Below are positions 32,647 through 41,836 of a stretch of DNA of 64,000 bases, in pieces (position 1 is the stretch's first letter; each line of letters begins with the position of its first letter). The stretch is from Gluconobacter sp. Gdi (lineage in GTDB: Bacteria; Pseudomonadota; Alphaproteobacteria; Acetobacterales; Acetobacteraceae): contig NZ_BLJQ01000002.1 of the NCBI RefSeq assembly GCF_014132155.1, positions 606,111-670,110 on the forward strand. Reading direction: 5' to 3'. The notes under the pieces are model-generated. The model was not told the DNA's origin and made no database searches. It worked only from the letters and a program-made list of their open reading frames with translations. Position numbers and translations under genes: made by a program.

Positions 32647-35076
32647 TCATGGGGCTTTAGGTAAAGCAAAGGCCACGACTTCATCGCTGTTGCGTGTTTT
32701 CAGCCCGCCATGACCACCTACAGCCAGCACGACATATTGCCGCCCGTCTTCACCCATATAGGTCAGCGGCGTGGCATTGCCGCCGGCATCCAGTTCCGTC
32801 TTGAAGAGGGTATGGCCGTCATGCCCATCAAGAACATGGAAGCTTTGATCGGCCAGCGCGCCCATGAACACCAGACCATTCGGCGTCGTCACGCTGCCGC
32901 CCATGGAAAAGACACTGGTGGGGAGGCCAACGGGCATCCGCAGCGTGTTCGTCGGGCCAACATTCTTCGTTGTGCCCAAAGCCCGCTCCCAGATGATCCG
33001 ACGGTGAACAAGATCAATCGCCTGCATCTTGCCCCATGGGGGTGCCAGGCAGGGGGCACCAAACGGGCCAAGCCATGGCTTCACAACGGCCGCAAAGGGC
33101 AGGCCATGTTGGGGATTGTTTGTGAAAACAGGCTCTGGATAAGGCTGTGCCCAGTCATGCCAGGATTTATAGAGCCCTTTGGCTAGGGCTTTTTCCTGTG
33201 GTACCAACGTCATCAGGAACGGAATGAACGTGGTGTTGATATACATGACGCCATGCGTCGGGTCGATGGTGCCGCCATACCAGTCCGCCACGCCATCAAA
33301 CGCTGGAAAGCCTACGGTGCCCAGCTGGCTCGGTGGTGTGAAGAGGCCCTTGTATCGCATGGAGCGGAAGGCAATGCGGCAGAACATCTGATCATATGGG
33401 GTCGCGCCCCACATATCGTCTTCCGTCAGATTGGGCCGGCGTAGATTGGGCATCTCTGAGGAGAGAGGCTGCGTTGGTGAATAATGTTCGCCCGGCGTAT
33501 CTCCTGCGGGCACTGGTATTTCCTGAACACGGTAGAATGGGGCACCCGTTCGGCGGTCCAGCACGAAGAGTTCGCCCTGCTTGGTTGTTTGCACCAGTGC
33601 GGGCGTCAGGGTGCCGTGGGCATCTGGCAGATCCACCAGAGATGGGCCGATCGGGAGATCAAAATCCCACAGATCATGATGAACGGTCTGGAAATGCCAG
33701 CGCTCTTCGCCAGTTGTGATATCCAAGGCGACAAGGGAGCTGTCATACTTCTCGTCAAAGCTCCGGCGCTTGCCACCGAAATAGTCAGGTGTGGCAATCC
33801 CGAGGGGCACGTAAACCATGTTCAGCCCGGAATCGGCCGTATAAACACCCCAGCCATTGGCAGTGCCACGGGTAAAGACTTCGCCGGGATCGAGAGGTTT
33901 GTTGGCTGGTGTGCGACCCATGTCCCAGGCCCAGGCCAGTTGGCCCGTAATAGCATCAAAGCCACGAATAACGCCGGAAGGTTCGCCAACCGTCTGATCA
34001 TCATAAACCCAGCCGCTCGTCATGATGCGGTTATGCAGCATCATGGGGGGGGAGGTGATGAAGTGAAAGCCGGGTGGAATAGCTCCCATCCCATCCCGGA
34101 GATCCACAACGCCATGATCGCCAAAGCTTTCGCAGAGCTTTCCCGTGTCTGCATCCACCTCAAACAGTGTTGGAGGAGAGCTGGAATTTGTTGAGACGAT
34201 GCGATGGGCGCAGTCCGTTCCCGGTGCATTGACGTAGGAAACGCCACGGCAGGCCTGATAGATGTTCTTGCCGAATTCCCCACCTGGCGAATATCGCCAG
34301 ATTTCCTTTCCGGATGTTGCATCAAGCGCCACGACATCTCGGTGCGGCGTGCAGAAAAACAGCCGGTTGCCGATTTTGATAGGTGTTGCTTCAAAGCTGA
34401 ATTCCCGCCCACGGGAGTTTTCGCCAGCCCGGGGTAGATCCTTGCTGTGATAGACCCACGCCACTTTCAGATCATGAGCGTTGGAAGCGTTGATCTGGGT
34501 TGGCATGGCAAAGCGGTCTCCGGCTGGAGAGCCGCCATAGAACTGCCAGTCATTGGCAGCCTGCTGGTCCGCGCCCGGAAGGGTCGCACCGGTCTCACCG
34601 GGGAACGGATTGAACTGCTGGTCGCGTGAGGCGGTAATGTGCCATCCGCAGGCAAACACGAAGACAAACAGTGCCGCGCAGAATGCCATGCCGCCTGCAA
34701 CAACGGGTTTGCCGAAGGAGCGACGCTCCGTGCCTTGGAGCAGTCGTCCCGTAATCCAAGGACTGAACACCCACAGGCCCATCCCCGCTGGCAGGGCGAG
34801 AGGCGGGAGAAGGCGCCAGCCATCGAGGCCAACGCGCTCTAACGCCCAGAAAAGCGTATAAAGCAGGAGCCCTGCATAAACTGCGGAAGCGCCGGGGTGA
34901 AGTCGGATCATCAGAATGCCGGACGCCACCATGAGGACGCCCGCGACGGCGTAATAGAAAGAGCCTCCCAGTCCAATTAACCACAGACCGGGTAAAGCCA
35001 GCCCTAAGCCAAGCAGAACGAGCAAAATGCCCGTCACAAGGGGCAGGAACGAACTGCGTCGCAACGTAGGCGGCAT
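32647..35076 (-). CDS. gcd: Membrane-bound PQQ-dependent glucose dehydrogenase
   Basis: Oxidises D-glucose (and other aldoses) to the lactone at the periplasmic face and passes electrons to ubiquinone. 809 residues, as expected for acetic acid bacteria. Five hydrophobic helices fill residues about 10-145; the periplasmic eight-bladed propeller follows. Visible sites: tryptophan-docking W motifs (YDSSLVALDITTGEERW), the catalytic-region TVHHDLWDFD, the Lys of QTTKQGELFVLDRR near PQQ, and the C-terminal GGHG whose His corresponds to the substrate-specificity His775 of the E. coli enzyme. GAAGGAAAA precedes the ATG. No pqq synthesis genes are in the window. Confidence 0.93.
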   Translation of the reverse strand: MPPTLRRSSFLPLVTGILLVLLGLGLALPGLWLIGLGGSFYYAVAGVLMVASGILMIRLHPGASAVYAGLLLYTLFWALERVGLDGWRLLPPLALPAGMGLWVFSPWITGRLLQGTERRSFGKPVVAGGMAFCAALFVFVFACGWHITASRDQQFNPFPGETGATLPGADQQAANDWQFYGGSPAGDRFAMPTQINASNAHDLKVAWVYHSKDLPRAGENSRGREFSFEATPIKIGNRLFFCTPHRDVVALDATSGKEIWRYSPGGEFGKNIYQACRGVSYVNAPGTDCAHRIVSTNSSSPPTLFEVDADTGKLCESFGDHGVVDLRDGMGAIPPGFHFITSPPMMLHNRIMTSGWVYDDQTVGEPSGVIRGFDAITGQLAWAWDMGRTPANKPLDPGEVFTRGTANGWGVYTADSGLNMVYVPLGIATPDYFGGKRRSFDEKYDSSLVALDITTGEERWHFQTVHHDLWDFDLPIGPSLVDLPDAHGTLTPALVQTTKQGELFVLDRRTGAPFYRVQEIPVPAGDTPGEHYSPTQPLSSEMPNLRRPNLTEDDMWGATPYDQMFCRIAFRSMRYKGLFTPPSQLGTVGFPAFDGVADWYGGTIDPTHGVMYINTTFIPFLMTLVPQEKALAKGLYKSWHDWAQPYPEPVFTNNPQHGLPFAAVVKPWLGPFGAPCLAPPWGKMQAIDLVHRRIIWERALGTTKNVGPTNTLRMPVGLPTSVFSMGGSVTTPNGLVFMGALADQSFHVLDGHDGHTLFKTELDAGGNATPLTYMGEDGRQYVVLAVGGHGGLKTRNSDEVVAFALPKAP

Positions 35077-35173
35077 GGAATTTTCCTTCGGGGTAACCGA
35101 AAGGATTAATCCCGCACGGGGGAGCGCAGTTTCCTAAAAAAGAAAATAGGGTATTCTTTTACCCAAGACTGTT

Positions 35174-35962
35174 TCAGATCGACTTCAGTGCACCACCATC
35201 AATACGGATCATGCTGCCGGTTATATAGGCAGCAGCCGTACTGGAGAGAAAAGCCGCAGTTGCGCCGAACTCCTCGACAGTGCCGTAACGTCCAGCGGGG
35301 ATATTGCGGGCTTTTTCCGCCTGAATGTCTTCTGACGTTTTACCCGTCTTGCGGGCTTCGGCCTCTGCAAGGAAATGGGTGCGATCAGTCGTGATGTGGC
35401 CGGGCAGCAGCATGTTGACCGTCACGCCATAGGGGGCCACTTCCGTCGCAAGTGTTTTGGACCAGCCCGCGAGTGCCGAGCGTAATGTGACGGAGACGCC
35501 GAGCCTGATATTTGGCTCAACCACAACAGCCGAAGCGATGGTGAGGATGCGTCCCCACCGGCGCTCCTTCATACCGGGCAGTACTGCATCCGTAATTCTG
35601 AACAGGCTCAGAACCATGGTCTCAAACTGCTGTTTCCATGTGTCTATGGAAATGCCCTCAACACCTGATGGGGAGGGGCCGCCGGTATTGTTTACCAGAA
35701 TGGAAATATCCGGATGCTGCGTGCGGATGGCCTGAACGAATTCCTCAACGGAGGCGCTGTTCGACAGATCAACCGGCAGCGCCACAGTCTGAACGCCGTG
35801 CTGACTGGCAATCGCTGTTGCTGCGTCTGTCAGCCTGTCACTGGCGCGTGCAGCCAGAACGATATGGACCCCTTCTGCCGCCAGTGCCTTCGCAACGCCC
35901 CGGCCCAGGCCGGAAGAGGCGCCAAGAACAAGAGCTTTGCGGCCGGAAAGCTGGAGGTCCAT
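35174..35962 (-). CDS. Short-chain dehydrogenase/reductase with altered active site
   Basis: A 262-residue SDR by its cofactor site (VLGASSGLGRG, about residues 12-22), the NNTGG strand and the PGHITTDR segment. The catalytic region is atypical: Ser144 is present (TIASAVVVEP), but the YxxxK that should follow 12-16 residues later is absent; the aligned stretch is GVSVTLRSALAGW, with Ser157 and Arg161 in those places. A small SDR subgroup with this change exists in proteobacteria. NADP preference is suggested by an Arg near the end of beta-2 (AARASDR). Substrate unknown. The gene stands 97 bases upstream of gcd on the same strand. Confidence 0.78.
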   Translation of the reverse strand: MDLQLSGRKALVLGASSGLGRGVAKALAAEGVHIVLAARASDRLTDAATAIASQHGVQTVALPVDLSNSASVEEFVQAIRTQHPDISILVNNTGGPSPSGVEGISIDTWKQQFETMVLSLFRITDAVLPGMKERRWGRILTIASAVVVEPNIRLGVSVTLRSALAGWSKTLATEVAPYGVTVNMLLPGHITTDRTHFLAEAEARKTGKTSEDIQAEKARNIPAGRYGTVEEFGATAAFLSSTAAAYITGSMIRIDGGALKSI

Positions 35963-36015
35963 ATCAAGGTATCCTTAGGGGCGATGTAGAATTGAGGAAG
36001 ATGAGCGGGGAACGA

Positions 36016-36801
36016 TCAGCGCATCCCCGGCTGTTTCTTGACCGTCTGCCAAAGCGTTTCCAGCGTTTCCAGATTTTGCTCGCCCATTGTTTTACCCTCA
36101 GAGGCCAGGCTGGCTTCCATGGCTTCGAAACGGCGCGTGAACTTCCGGTTGCTGCGGCGCAATGCGGCTTCCGGGTCAATGCCCAGCTTGCGTGCCAGAC
36201 TGGCGACAGTGAACAGGACATCCCCCAGTTCGTCTTCGATCCGATCCCGGTCTCCGTCCAGTTCGGCTTTAAGTTCGCCGATTTCTTCCTGCACCTTTTC
36301 CAACACGCCCGACGCATCATCCCAGTCGAACCCGACGCGAGCTGCACGGCGGCACAGCTTGGCGGCTCTGACCAGGGCAGGCAGGTGCTGGGCCACACCA
36401 GCGAGTGCGCCATATTCTGCTTTGGCGTGGCGCTCGGTTTCTTTCGTGCGTTCCCACAGGTCTTCGTCGTGTTCTACATCGCTGAAGATGTTGGGATGGC
36501 GGCGGACCATCTTGTCAGCGATCTTTCCAGCAACGGTTTCGAAGTCAAATTGCCCCTTTTCTTCAGCCATTTGCGCTTGGAATACGACTTGTAGCAGCAG
36601 ATCCCCAAGTTCATCCGGCAAGGAATCACTGTCATCCCGGGCGATGGCATCCATCACCTCATACGCTTCTTCTATGGCGAAGGGTGCAATGGTTTCGGGT
36701 GTTTGTGCCACGTCCCACGGGCAACCGCTCTGCGGGTCGCGCAGGCGCTTCATGATCTCCAGAAGGCGGTCAATCTGACGGACGGGGTGGGTCTGGGTCA
36801 T
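36016..36801 (-). CDS. mazG: Nucleoside triphosphate pyrophosphohydrolase MazG
   Basis: Hydrolyses NTPs to NMP and PPi, limiting misuse of aberrant nucleotides. The start at 36801 gives MTQTHPVRQIDRLLEIMKRL; a longer frame to 36885 lacks similarity. Two MazG modules are present: the N-terminal with CPWDVAQT, EEAYEVMDAI and DELGDLLLQVVFQAQ, and the C-terminal with KVQEEIGELKAEL and DELGDVLFTVASLAR; the paired E-E-x-x-E and E-x-x-D metal ligands are intact. About 261 residues, as in E. coli. Divergent from argC with a 187-base gap. Confidence 0.92.
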   Translation of the reverse strand: MTQTHPVRQIDRLLEIMKRLRDPQSGCPWDVAQTPETIAPFAIEEAYEVMDAIARDDSDSLPDELGDLLLQVVFQAQMAEEKGQFDFETVAGKIADKMVRRHPNIFSDVEHDEDLWERTKETERHAKAEYGALAGVAQHLPALVRAAKLCRRAARVGFDWDDASGVLEKVQEEIGELKAELDGDRDRIEDELGDVLFTVASLARKLGIDPEAALRRSNRKFTRRFEAMEASLASEGKTMGEQNLETLETLWQTVKKQPGMR

Positions 36802-36988
36802 AACAGCTCCTGGGTAATGATCTGGCGTCTGGCCTGACCCAAAAGCATACTCTTTCGTTGCACAGACAGAAAGCACAGAGCGCACGAACCGTTCTCACGG
36901 GATGACAGCACCAAGGGTAACGCGATAAGAAGGCCAGCCCGGCTGCTTGGACAGGCCGGACATTTTTTGCAGACCGGATTTTAAATAC

Positions 36989-37894
36989 ATGGCCAGGATC
37001 TTTATCGACGGAGAAGCAGGAACCACGGGGCTCGGCATCCGCCAGCGTATCGAGGCTCTGCCCGAAAATTACGGCTTGGAACTGTTGTCGATTGATCCGG
37101 CTCTGCGCAAAGACGCTGAGGCACGGCGCGCCCTGCTGGCACAGGCAGATATTGCCATTCTCTGTCTGCCAGACGATGCCGCGCGTGAAACCGTTGCTCT
37201 GGCAGAGGGTCTGAACGTCCGTATTCTGGATGCCAGTACGGCGCACCGGATTGCCGATGGCTGGGTTTATGGTCTGCCGGAACTGGATGAAGATCAGGGC
37301 GCCCTGATCCGCGGTGCCACCCATGTTGCGAATCCTGGCTGTTATCCAACGGGTGCAATTGCGCTTTTGCGGCCGCTGGTTCGCGCTGGCCTTGTCCCAG
37401 CAGATCACTCCATCTCCATCAATGCCGTTTCGGGTTACAGTGGGGCAGGGCGCTCCGCGATCGAGGCGCATGAACGGGATGGCGGCCCGGCATTCTTTCT
37501 TTACGGGCTGACGCTGGAACACAAACATCTTCCAGAAATCCAGCACTACTCCGGCCTGACGCGCCAGCCGGTGTTCGTGCCGTCCGTAGGACACTTTCCG
37601 CAGGGCATGATTGTGTCCATCCCGCTCCACCTTGCGGACCTGCCCGGCCATCCGACGCCGCGCGATCTGGAGGCAACGCTTGAAAAAGCTTATCGGGGGT
37701 GTGATCATGTCCGGGTTCTGCCGTCTGAACCCAAACTCCTGGCAGATGCGCTGGCCAATACGGACAATATGGAGCTCCGTGTGCACGGCAATGCGCAGGG
37801 AGAAAAAGTGGTTCTGACCGCGCGTCTCGACAATCTGGGTAAAGGAGCCTCTGGCGCTGCGATCCAGAATCTGCTTTTGATGCTGGGTCTCTGA
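36989..37894 (+). CDS. argC: N-acetyl-gamma-glutamyl-phosphate reductase (type 2)
   Basis: Third step of arginine synthesis: NADPH-dependent reduction of N-acetylglutamyl phosphate. The start at 36989 gives [17 protein letters not shown], the nucleotide-binding start of the short type 2 group. The catalytic Cys is in [14 protein letters not shown] (about residue 117), followed by [16 protein letters not shown] and [11 protein letters not shown]. 301 residues, shorter than the about 340 of type 1 enzymes. It stands alone, upstream of tRNA-Leu; other arg genes are not in the window. Confidence 0.93.
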   Translation: MARIFIDGEAGTTGLGIRQRIEALPENYGLELLSIDPALRKDAEARRALLAQADIAILCLPDDAARETVALAEGLNVRILDASTAHRIADGWVYGLPELDEDQGALIRGATHVANPGCYPTGAIALLRPLVRAGLVPADHSISINAVSGYSGAGRSAIEAHERDGGPAFFLYGLTLEHKHLPEIQHYSGLTRQPVFVPSVGHFPQGMIVSIPLHLADLPGHPTPRDLEATLEKAYRGCDHVRVLPSEPKLLADALANTDNMELRVHGNAQGEKVVLTARLDNLGKGASGAAIQNLLLMLGL

Positions 37895-37969
37895 TTTTCC
37901 ACGGTTTGGGATTTTTTTTTCACGGTCTGGTCCTTTGCTCAGGAATGCACTAGGGTCTGGGCCGTTCGC

Positions 37970-38053
37970 GCGAGAGTGGCGGAACGGTAGACGCAGTCGG
38001 CTCAAAATCGACCGCCGAAAGGCATGGGGGTTCGAATCCCCCCTCTCGCACCA
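37970..38053 (+). tRNA. tRNA-Leu (anticodon CAA)
   Basis: Acceptor GCGAGAG pairs with CTCTCGC; anticodon arm GTCGG-CTCAAAA-TCGAC gives anticodon CAA, reading UUG. A long variable arm (CGCCGAAAGGCA region) marks a class II tRNA, followed by T arm GGGGG-TTCGAAT-CCCCC, discriminator A and encoded CCA. 84 bases including CCA. Confidence 0.95.
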
Positions 38054-38108
38054 CAAACCGGGCGCACCAGTCTGGCTGCACCCGAGGACCGTTTAGCCCG
38101 GAACGAGC

Positions 38109-39266
38109 ATGTCCAAGCCGACTGTCAGACCTTCCCGCCCGTTCTTTTCCTCTGGTCCGTGCGCAAAACGCCCTGGCTGGTCCCTCTCGGCTCTGGATCA
38201 GGCCCTGTTGGGACGGTCACATCGTGCCCCTGAAGGCCGTGCGCGCCTCAAGGAAGTCATTACCCGCTCAAAAAATATCCTAGGCATTCCCGCAGACTGG
38301 CGTCTGGCTGTTGTTCCGGCTTCGGACACCGGTGCGGTTGAGATGATTCTCTGGGCCATCGCCGGTGAGCGCGGCATGGATGTGCTGTCTTTTGAAAGTT
38401 TTTCCGGAACATGGGCGCAGGATCTGCGGGACGTTCTGAAAATTGAAGATCTCCGCGTGCTGGACGCTCCTTATGGAGAGCTTCCGGATCTGGCGGCTGT
38501 AGACTGGTCCCGCGATGTCGTTTTGACCTGGAACGGTACAACGTCAGGCGTTCGCATTCCGAATGCAGAGGCTATTCCTGTCGAGCATGACGGTTTGATC
38601 ATCTGCGATGCAACATCCGCTGCTTTTGCAATGGACCTTCCGTGGGATCGTCTGGATGTTGTTACGTGGTCCTGGCAGAAGGCCCTCGGCGGTGAAGCCG
38701 CTCACGGCATGGTGGCCATCAGCCCCCGTGCTGCCGCTCGTCTGACAGAGGCTGCCCCACGTCCGCTGCCCAAAATTTTCCGTCTGACGGGAAAGAAAGG
38801 CCTGCTGGAGGCTGTGTTCGAAGGGGATACCATCAACACGCCCTCCATGCTGTGCGTCGAAGATGCGCTGGATGGTTTGCGGTGGGCAGAGTCTGCGGGT
38901 GGTCTCCCTGCTCTCAAGGCGCGCTCGCAAGCCAGTCTGGCCGTCGTAGCGGAATGGGTGGAAAAGACGGATTGGGTCTCCTTTCTTGCGTCCGATCCTG
39001 CAACGCGGTCCTGCACGTCAATCTGCCTCAAAATCGTAGCACCCTGGTTCGAGGCCCTGTCGCCTGAATCCCGGGCCAAGGCCGTCAAGCACTTGACCGG
39101 GCTGGTCGCACAGGAAGGTGCAGGCTATGACCTCGCGTCTTATCGAGACGCCCCTGCTGGTTTGCGGGTCTGGGGAGGAGCCACCGTTGATGCAGCGGAT
39201 ATTCAGGCTCTCCTTCCGTGGCTGGACTGGGCGTATGAGTGCACGCGCGAGGAGTTTGCTGCATGA
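38109..39266 (+). CDS. serC: Phosphoserine aminotransferase SerC
   Basis: PLP enzyme making 3-phosphoserine from 3-phosphohydroxypyruvate and glutamate. [22 protein letters not shown] is the alphaproteobacterial-type N-terminus (given here in part by position 38109 onward). The PLP Lys lies in [14 protein letters not shown] (about residue 200), with [14 protein letters not shown] before it and [12 protein letters not shown] near residue 70. 385 residues. First gene of a serC-hisZ-purA run; its stop overlaps the hisZ start (ATGA). No serA follows. Confidence 0.9.
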   Translation: MSKPTVRPSRPFFSSGPCAKRPGWSLSALDQALLGRSHRAPEGRARLKEVITRSKNILGIPADWRLAVVPASDTGAVEMILWAIAGERGMDVLSFESFSGTWAQDLRDVLKIEDLRVLDAPYGELPDLAAVDWSRDVVLTWNGTTSGVRIPNAEAIPVEHDGLIICDATSAAFAMDLPWDRLDVVTWSWQKALGGEAAHGMVAISPRAAARLTEAAPRPLPKIFRLTGKKGLLEAVFEGDTINTPSMLCVEDALDGLRWAESAGGLPALKARSQASLAVVAEWVEKTDWVSFLASDPATRSCTSICLKIVAPWFEALSPESRAKAVKHLTGLVAQEGAGYDLASYRDAPAGLRVWGGATVDAADIQALLPWLDWAYECTREEFAA

Positions 39267-40402
39267 GCCTGTATTCCGAGACCCCAAGCGCTGCCCTTCT
39301 GCCGTCTGGCTTCTCCGACCTTCTGCCGGGGGAAGCCGAAGCTGAGGCGCGGGGCATTGCCTGCGTCATGGAAGCCTTTTCCCGGCATGGTTATGAGCGT
39401 GTACGTCCGCCCATGCTGGAGTTTGAAACCTCCCTTCTGAACGGTTCAGGCGGTGCGCTCTCCACTCAGACGTTCCGTCTGATGGACCCAAGCTCTCATC
39501 GCATGATGGCCCTTCGGCCAGATATGACGACGCAGATCGCCCGTATCGCCAGTGTCCGCCTTCAGGATGCACCGCGCCCGCTGCGTCTCTCTTATTCCGG
39601 AAGCTGTATCGTCATCGGCACGCCAGGACGTGAAGCTGACCGTCAGGTTTCCCAGGCTGGTATCGAACTGATCGGCCCGGATTCTGCACAGGCTGATGCT
39701 GAAGTGGTGGCGCTGGGCGCCAGAGCACTTGAGGAGCTTGGCATCAAGGGTGTGTCCTTCGACCTCTCGATGCCAGCTCTGGCTCTGGGCCTGATCGAGA
39801 CTGCTATTCCTGAAGCGGACCGGGAAGATCTGATTCAGGCGCTGAACCGCAAGGATGCAGCCTCTGTTGCTGAACTTGGCGGCTCAATAGCGGACACTCT
39901 GGCGGTCATGCTTCAGGCCGCAGGTCCTGCCAGTCGCGCGCTTGATCTGCTCGCTTCGCTTGATTTTCCGGCGTCCGTCCGTCCGCATTTCGAGCGTCTG
40001 GTTGCCTCCGTTGCCGCTATTCGCGAGCGCGCACCGTCCTTGCGTCTGACGGTAGATCCCGTGGATTTCCGCGGATGGCAGTATCATACCGGGCTATGCA
40101 TCACGGTCTTTTCCACCACCTCGCGTGAAGAGCTGGGTCGTGGTGGGCGGTATATTGCTGGTCAGGAGCCAGCCTGTGGTTTGACGTTGCGTCCGCAGGC
40201 GCTGTTGCGTGCGGCTCCTGTGCCGCCGTCCCGTCCGCGGTGCTACGTGCCCGTTCGGCTGGAGGATGAGGCCATGGCAGCCCTCCATGCTCAAGGTTTT
40301 GCGACGGTTTCTGCACTTGAAGTAGATGCAGAGCCTGATGCCGAAGCGCGCCATCTGCGCTGCACCCATGTCTGGCGGAATGGCGCAGCGCACGCGCTCT
40401 GA
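39263..40402 (+). CDS. hisZ: ATP phosphoribosyltransferase regulatory subunit HisZ
   Basis: A histidyl-tRNA-synthetase paralogue that activates the short HisG in histidine synthesis. The start at 39263 overlaps the serC stop and gives [24 protein letters not shown] is followed by the typical PxGFxDLLPxEA. Class II synthetase motifs remain ([28 protein letters not shown]), but the C-terminal anticodon-binding domain of HisS is missing. [11 protein letters not shown] and GRGGRYIAG lie near residue 280. 379 residues. A short-form hisG must be elsewhere in the genome. Confidence 0.88.
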   Translation: MSLYSETPSAALLPSGFSDLLPGEAEAEARGIACVMEAFSRHGYERVRPPMLEFETSLLNGSGGALSTQTFRLMDPSSHRMMALRPDMTTQIARIASVRLQDAPRPLRLSYSGSCIVIGTPGREADRQVSQAGIELIGPDSAQADAEVVALGARALEELGIKGVSFDLSMPALALGLIETAIPEADREDLIQALNRKDAASVAELGGSIADTLAVMLQAAGPASRALDLLASLDFPASVRPHFERLVASVAAIRERAPSLRLTVDPVDFRGWQYHTGLCITVFSTTSREELGRGGRYIAGQEPACGLTLRPQALLRAAPVPPSRPRCYVPVRLEDEAMAALHAQGFATVSALEVDAEPDAEARHLRCTHVWRNGAAHAL

Positions 40403-40455
40403 CCCCCAGTTTTTTCTAATTTCTGCTCTGCATACCAAGTCGAGGAAGCCAGCTC

Positions 40456-41745
40456 ATGTCCAACGTCACCGTGATCGGAACCCAGTGGGGGGACGAGGGT
40501 AAAGGCAAGATCGTGGACTGGCTTGCCAGCCGCGCTGATATCGTTGTCCGTTTCCAGGGTGGTCACAACGCCGGTCATACGCTGGTTGTCGGCGATCAGG
40601 TCTACAAGCTGTCACTGCTGCCATCAGGTCTCGTGCGTGGCCAGATTGGCGTGATCGGCAATGGCGTTGTCATTGATCCAAAGGCGCTGATGTCCGAGAT
40701 TGACCGCGTAACGGCGCAGGGCCTGAAGGTCACGCCTGAGACGCTGTGGATTGCTGAGAATGCTCCGCTGATCCTGCCAGTCCATGGTGCGCTGGATCGT
40801 GCGCGTGAAGCTGCTCGTGGTGATCGCAAGATCGGCACGACTGGTCGCGGTATTGGCCCGGCTTACGAAGACAAGGTTGCTCGTCGCGCCATTCGCGTCT
40901 GTGATCTGGCCGAGCCGGAGACGCTGGACTGGAAGCTGGACGAAGTACTTCTGCATCACAACACGCTGCTGGCGGGTCTGGGTGCTGATACTTTCACGAA
41001 GGAAGAACTCAAGGACTTCCTGACGGAATTCACGCCGCGCCTCATGTCCTTTGCCTGCCCGGTCTGGGATCGTCTGGATGAAGCCCGTCGTGCTGGCCGT
41101 CGTATCCTGTTTGAAGGCGCGCAGGCCGTCATGCTGGACGTCGATCACGGCACCTATCCGTTCGTGACGAGCTCCAACACGGTAGCTGCCGTTGCTGCAT
41201 CTGGCAGTGGTGTCAGCCCGGCTTCCATCGGCTTCGTGCTCGGTATTGCCAAGGCCTACACAACCCGCGTCGGCGAAGGTCCGTTCCCGAGCGAACTGTT
41301 CGATGATGTTGGCCGGACGATCGGTGAGCGTGGTCATGAGTTCGGTACGGTCACTGGCCGTCCGCGTCGTTGTGGCTGGTTCGATGCTGTCATGCTGCGC
41401 CGTGCAGCCCGTGTGGGCGGCGTCACGGGTATTGCCCTGACGAAGCTGGACGTGCTGGACGGTCTGGAAGAAATTTCGATCTGCGTTGGCTATGAGCTGG
41501 ACGGCAAGAAGATCGACACCTTCCCATCCGCTCCGGGTGCGCAGGCTCGCGTAAAGCCGATTTATGAGACGATGCCGGGCTGGCAGGAAACCACAGCGGG
41601 CGCCCGTTCGTGGGGTGAGCTGCCGGCACAGGCCATCAAGTATGTTCGTCGCATTGAAGAGCTGATTGAAGCTCCGGTTACGCTGCTGTCCACCAGCCCG
41701 GAGCGGGATGACACGATCCTGATGCGTGACCCGTTCGAAGACTGA
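40456..41745 (+). CDS. purA: Adenylosuccinate synthetase PurA
   Basis: First committed step from IMP to AMP: GTP-dependent joining of IMP and aspartate. The P-loop [16 protein letters not shown] is at residues 7-22, followed by [23 protein letters not shown] and [18 protein letters not shown] near residue 300 is the aspartate loop region. 429 residues, the normal size. GAGGAAG lies 9 bases before the ATG. It follows hisZ by 53 bases in the same direction. Confidence 0.96.
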   Translation: MSNVTVIGTQWGDEGKGKIVDWLASRADIVVRFQGGHNAGHTLVVGDQVYKLSLLPSGLVRGQIGVIGNGVVIDPKALMSEIDRVTAQGLKVTPETLWIAENAPLILPVHGALDRAREAARGDRKIGTTGRGIGPAYEDKVARRAIRVCDLAEPETLDWKLDEVLLHHNTLLAGLGADTFTKEELKDFLTEFTPRLMSFACPVWDRLDEARRAGRRILFEGAQAVMLDVDHGTYPFVTSSNTVAAVAASGSGVSPASIGFVLGIAKAYTTRVGEGPFPSELFDDVGRTIGERGHEFGTVTGRPRRCGWFDAVMLRRAARVGGVTGIALTKLDVLDGLEEISICVGYELDGKKIDTFPSAPGAQARVKPIYETMPGWQETTAGARSWGELPAQAIKYVRRIEELIEAPVTLLSTSPERDDTILMRDPFED

Positions 41746-41788
41746 GTTTTTTCTGAACGGGAAACCGCCTGTCCGTTAACGAAGCCTC

Positions 41789-41823
41789 AATTCCTGTCCG
41801 GCATAGAGTGTCAGACAGGAATT
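41789..41823. promoter_or_regulatory. 10-bp perfect inverted repeat before the pseudokinase gene
   Basis: AATTCCTGTC (41789-41798) and GACAGGAATT (41814-41823) are exact reverse complements with a 15-base spacer. The right arm ends 13 bases before the ATG at 41837. The 3' arm holds AGGA, so folding in RNA could affect ribosome access; alternatively the repeat is a protein-binding operator. No T-run follows, so it is not a purA terminator. Confidence 0.5.
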
Positions 41824-41836
41824 TGATGGAACGGAC

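Noticed and set aside
36770..38056. 428-codon minus-strand open frame across argC and tRNA-Leu
   Set aside because: It runs through a clear tRNA gene and antisense to argC with no family match.
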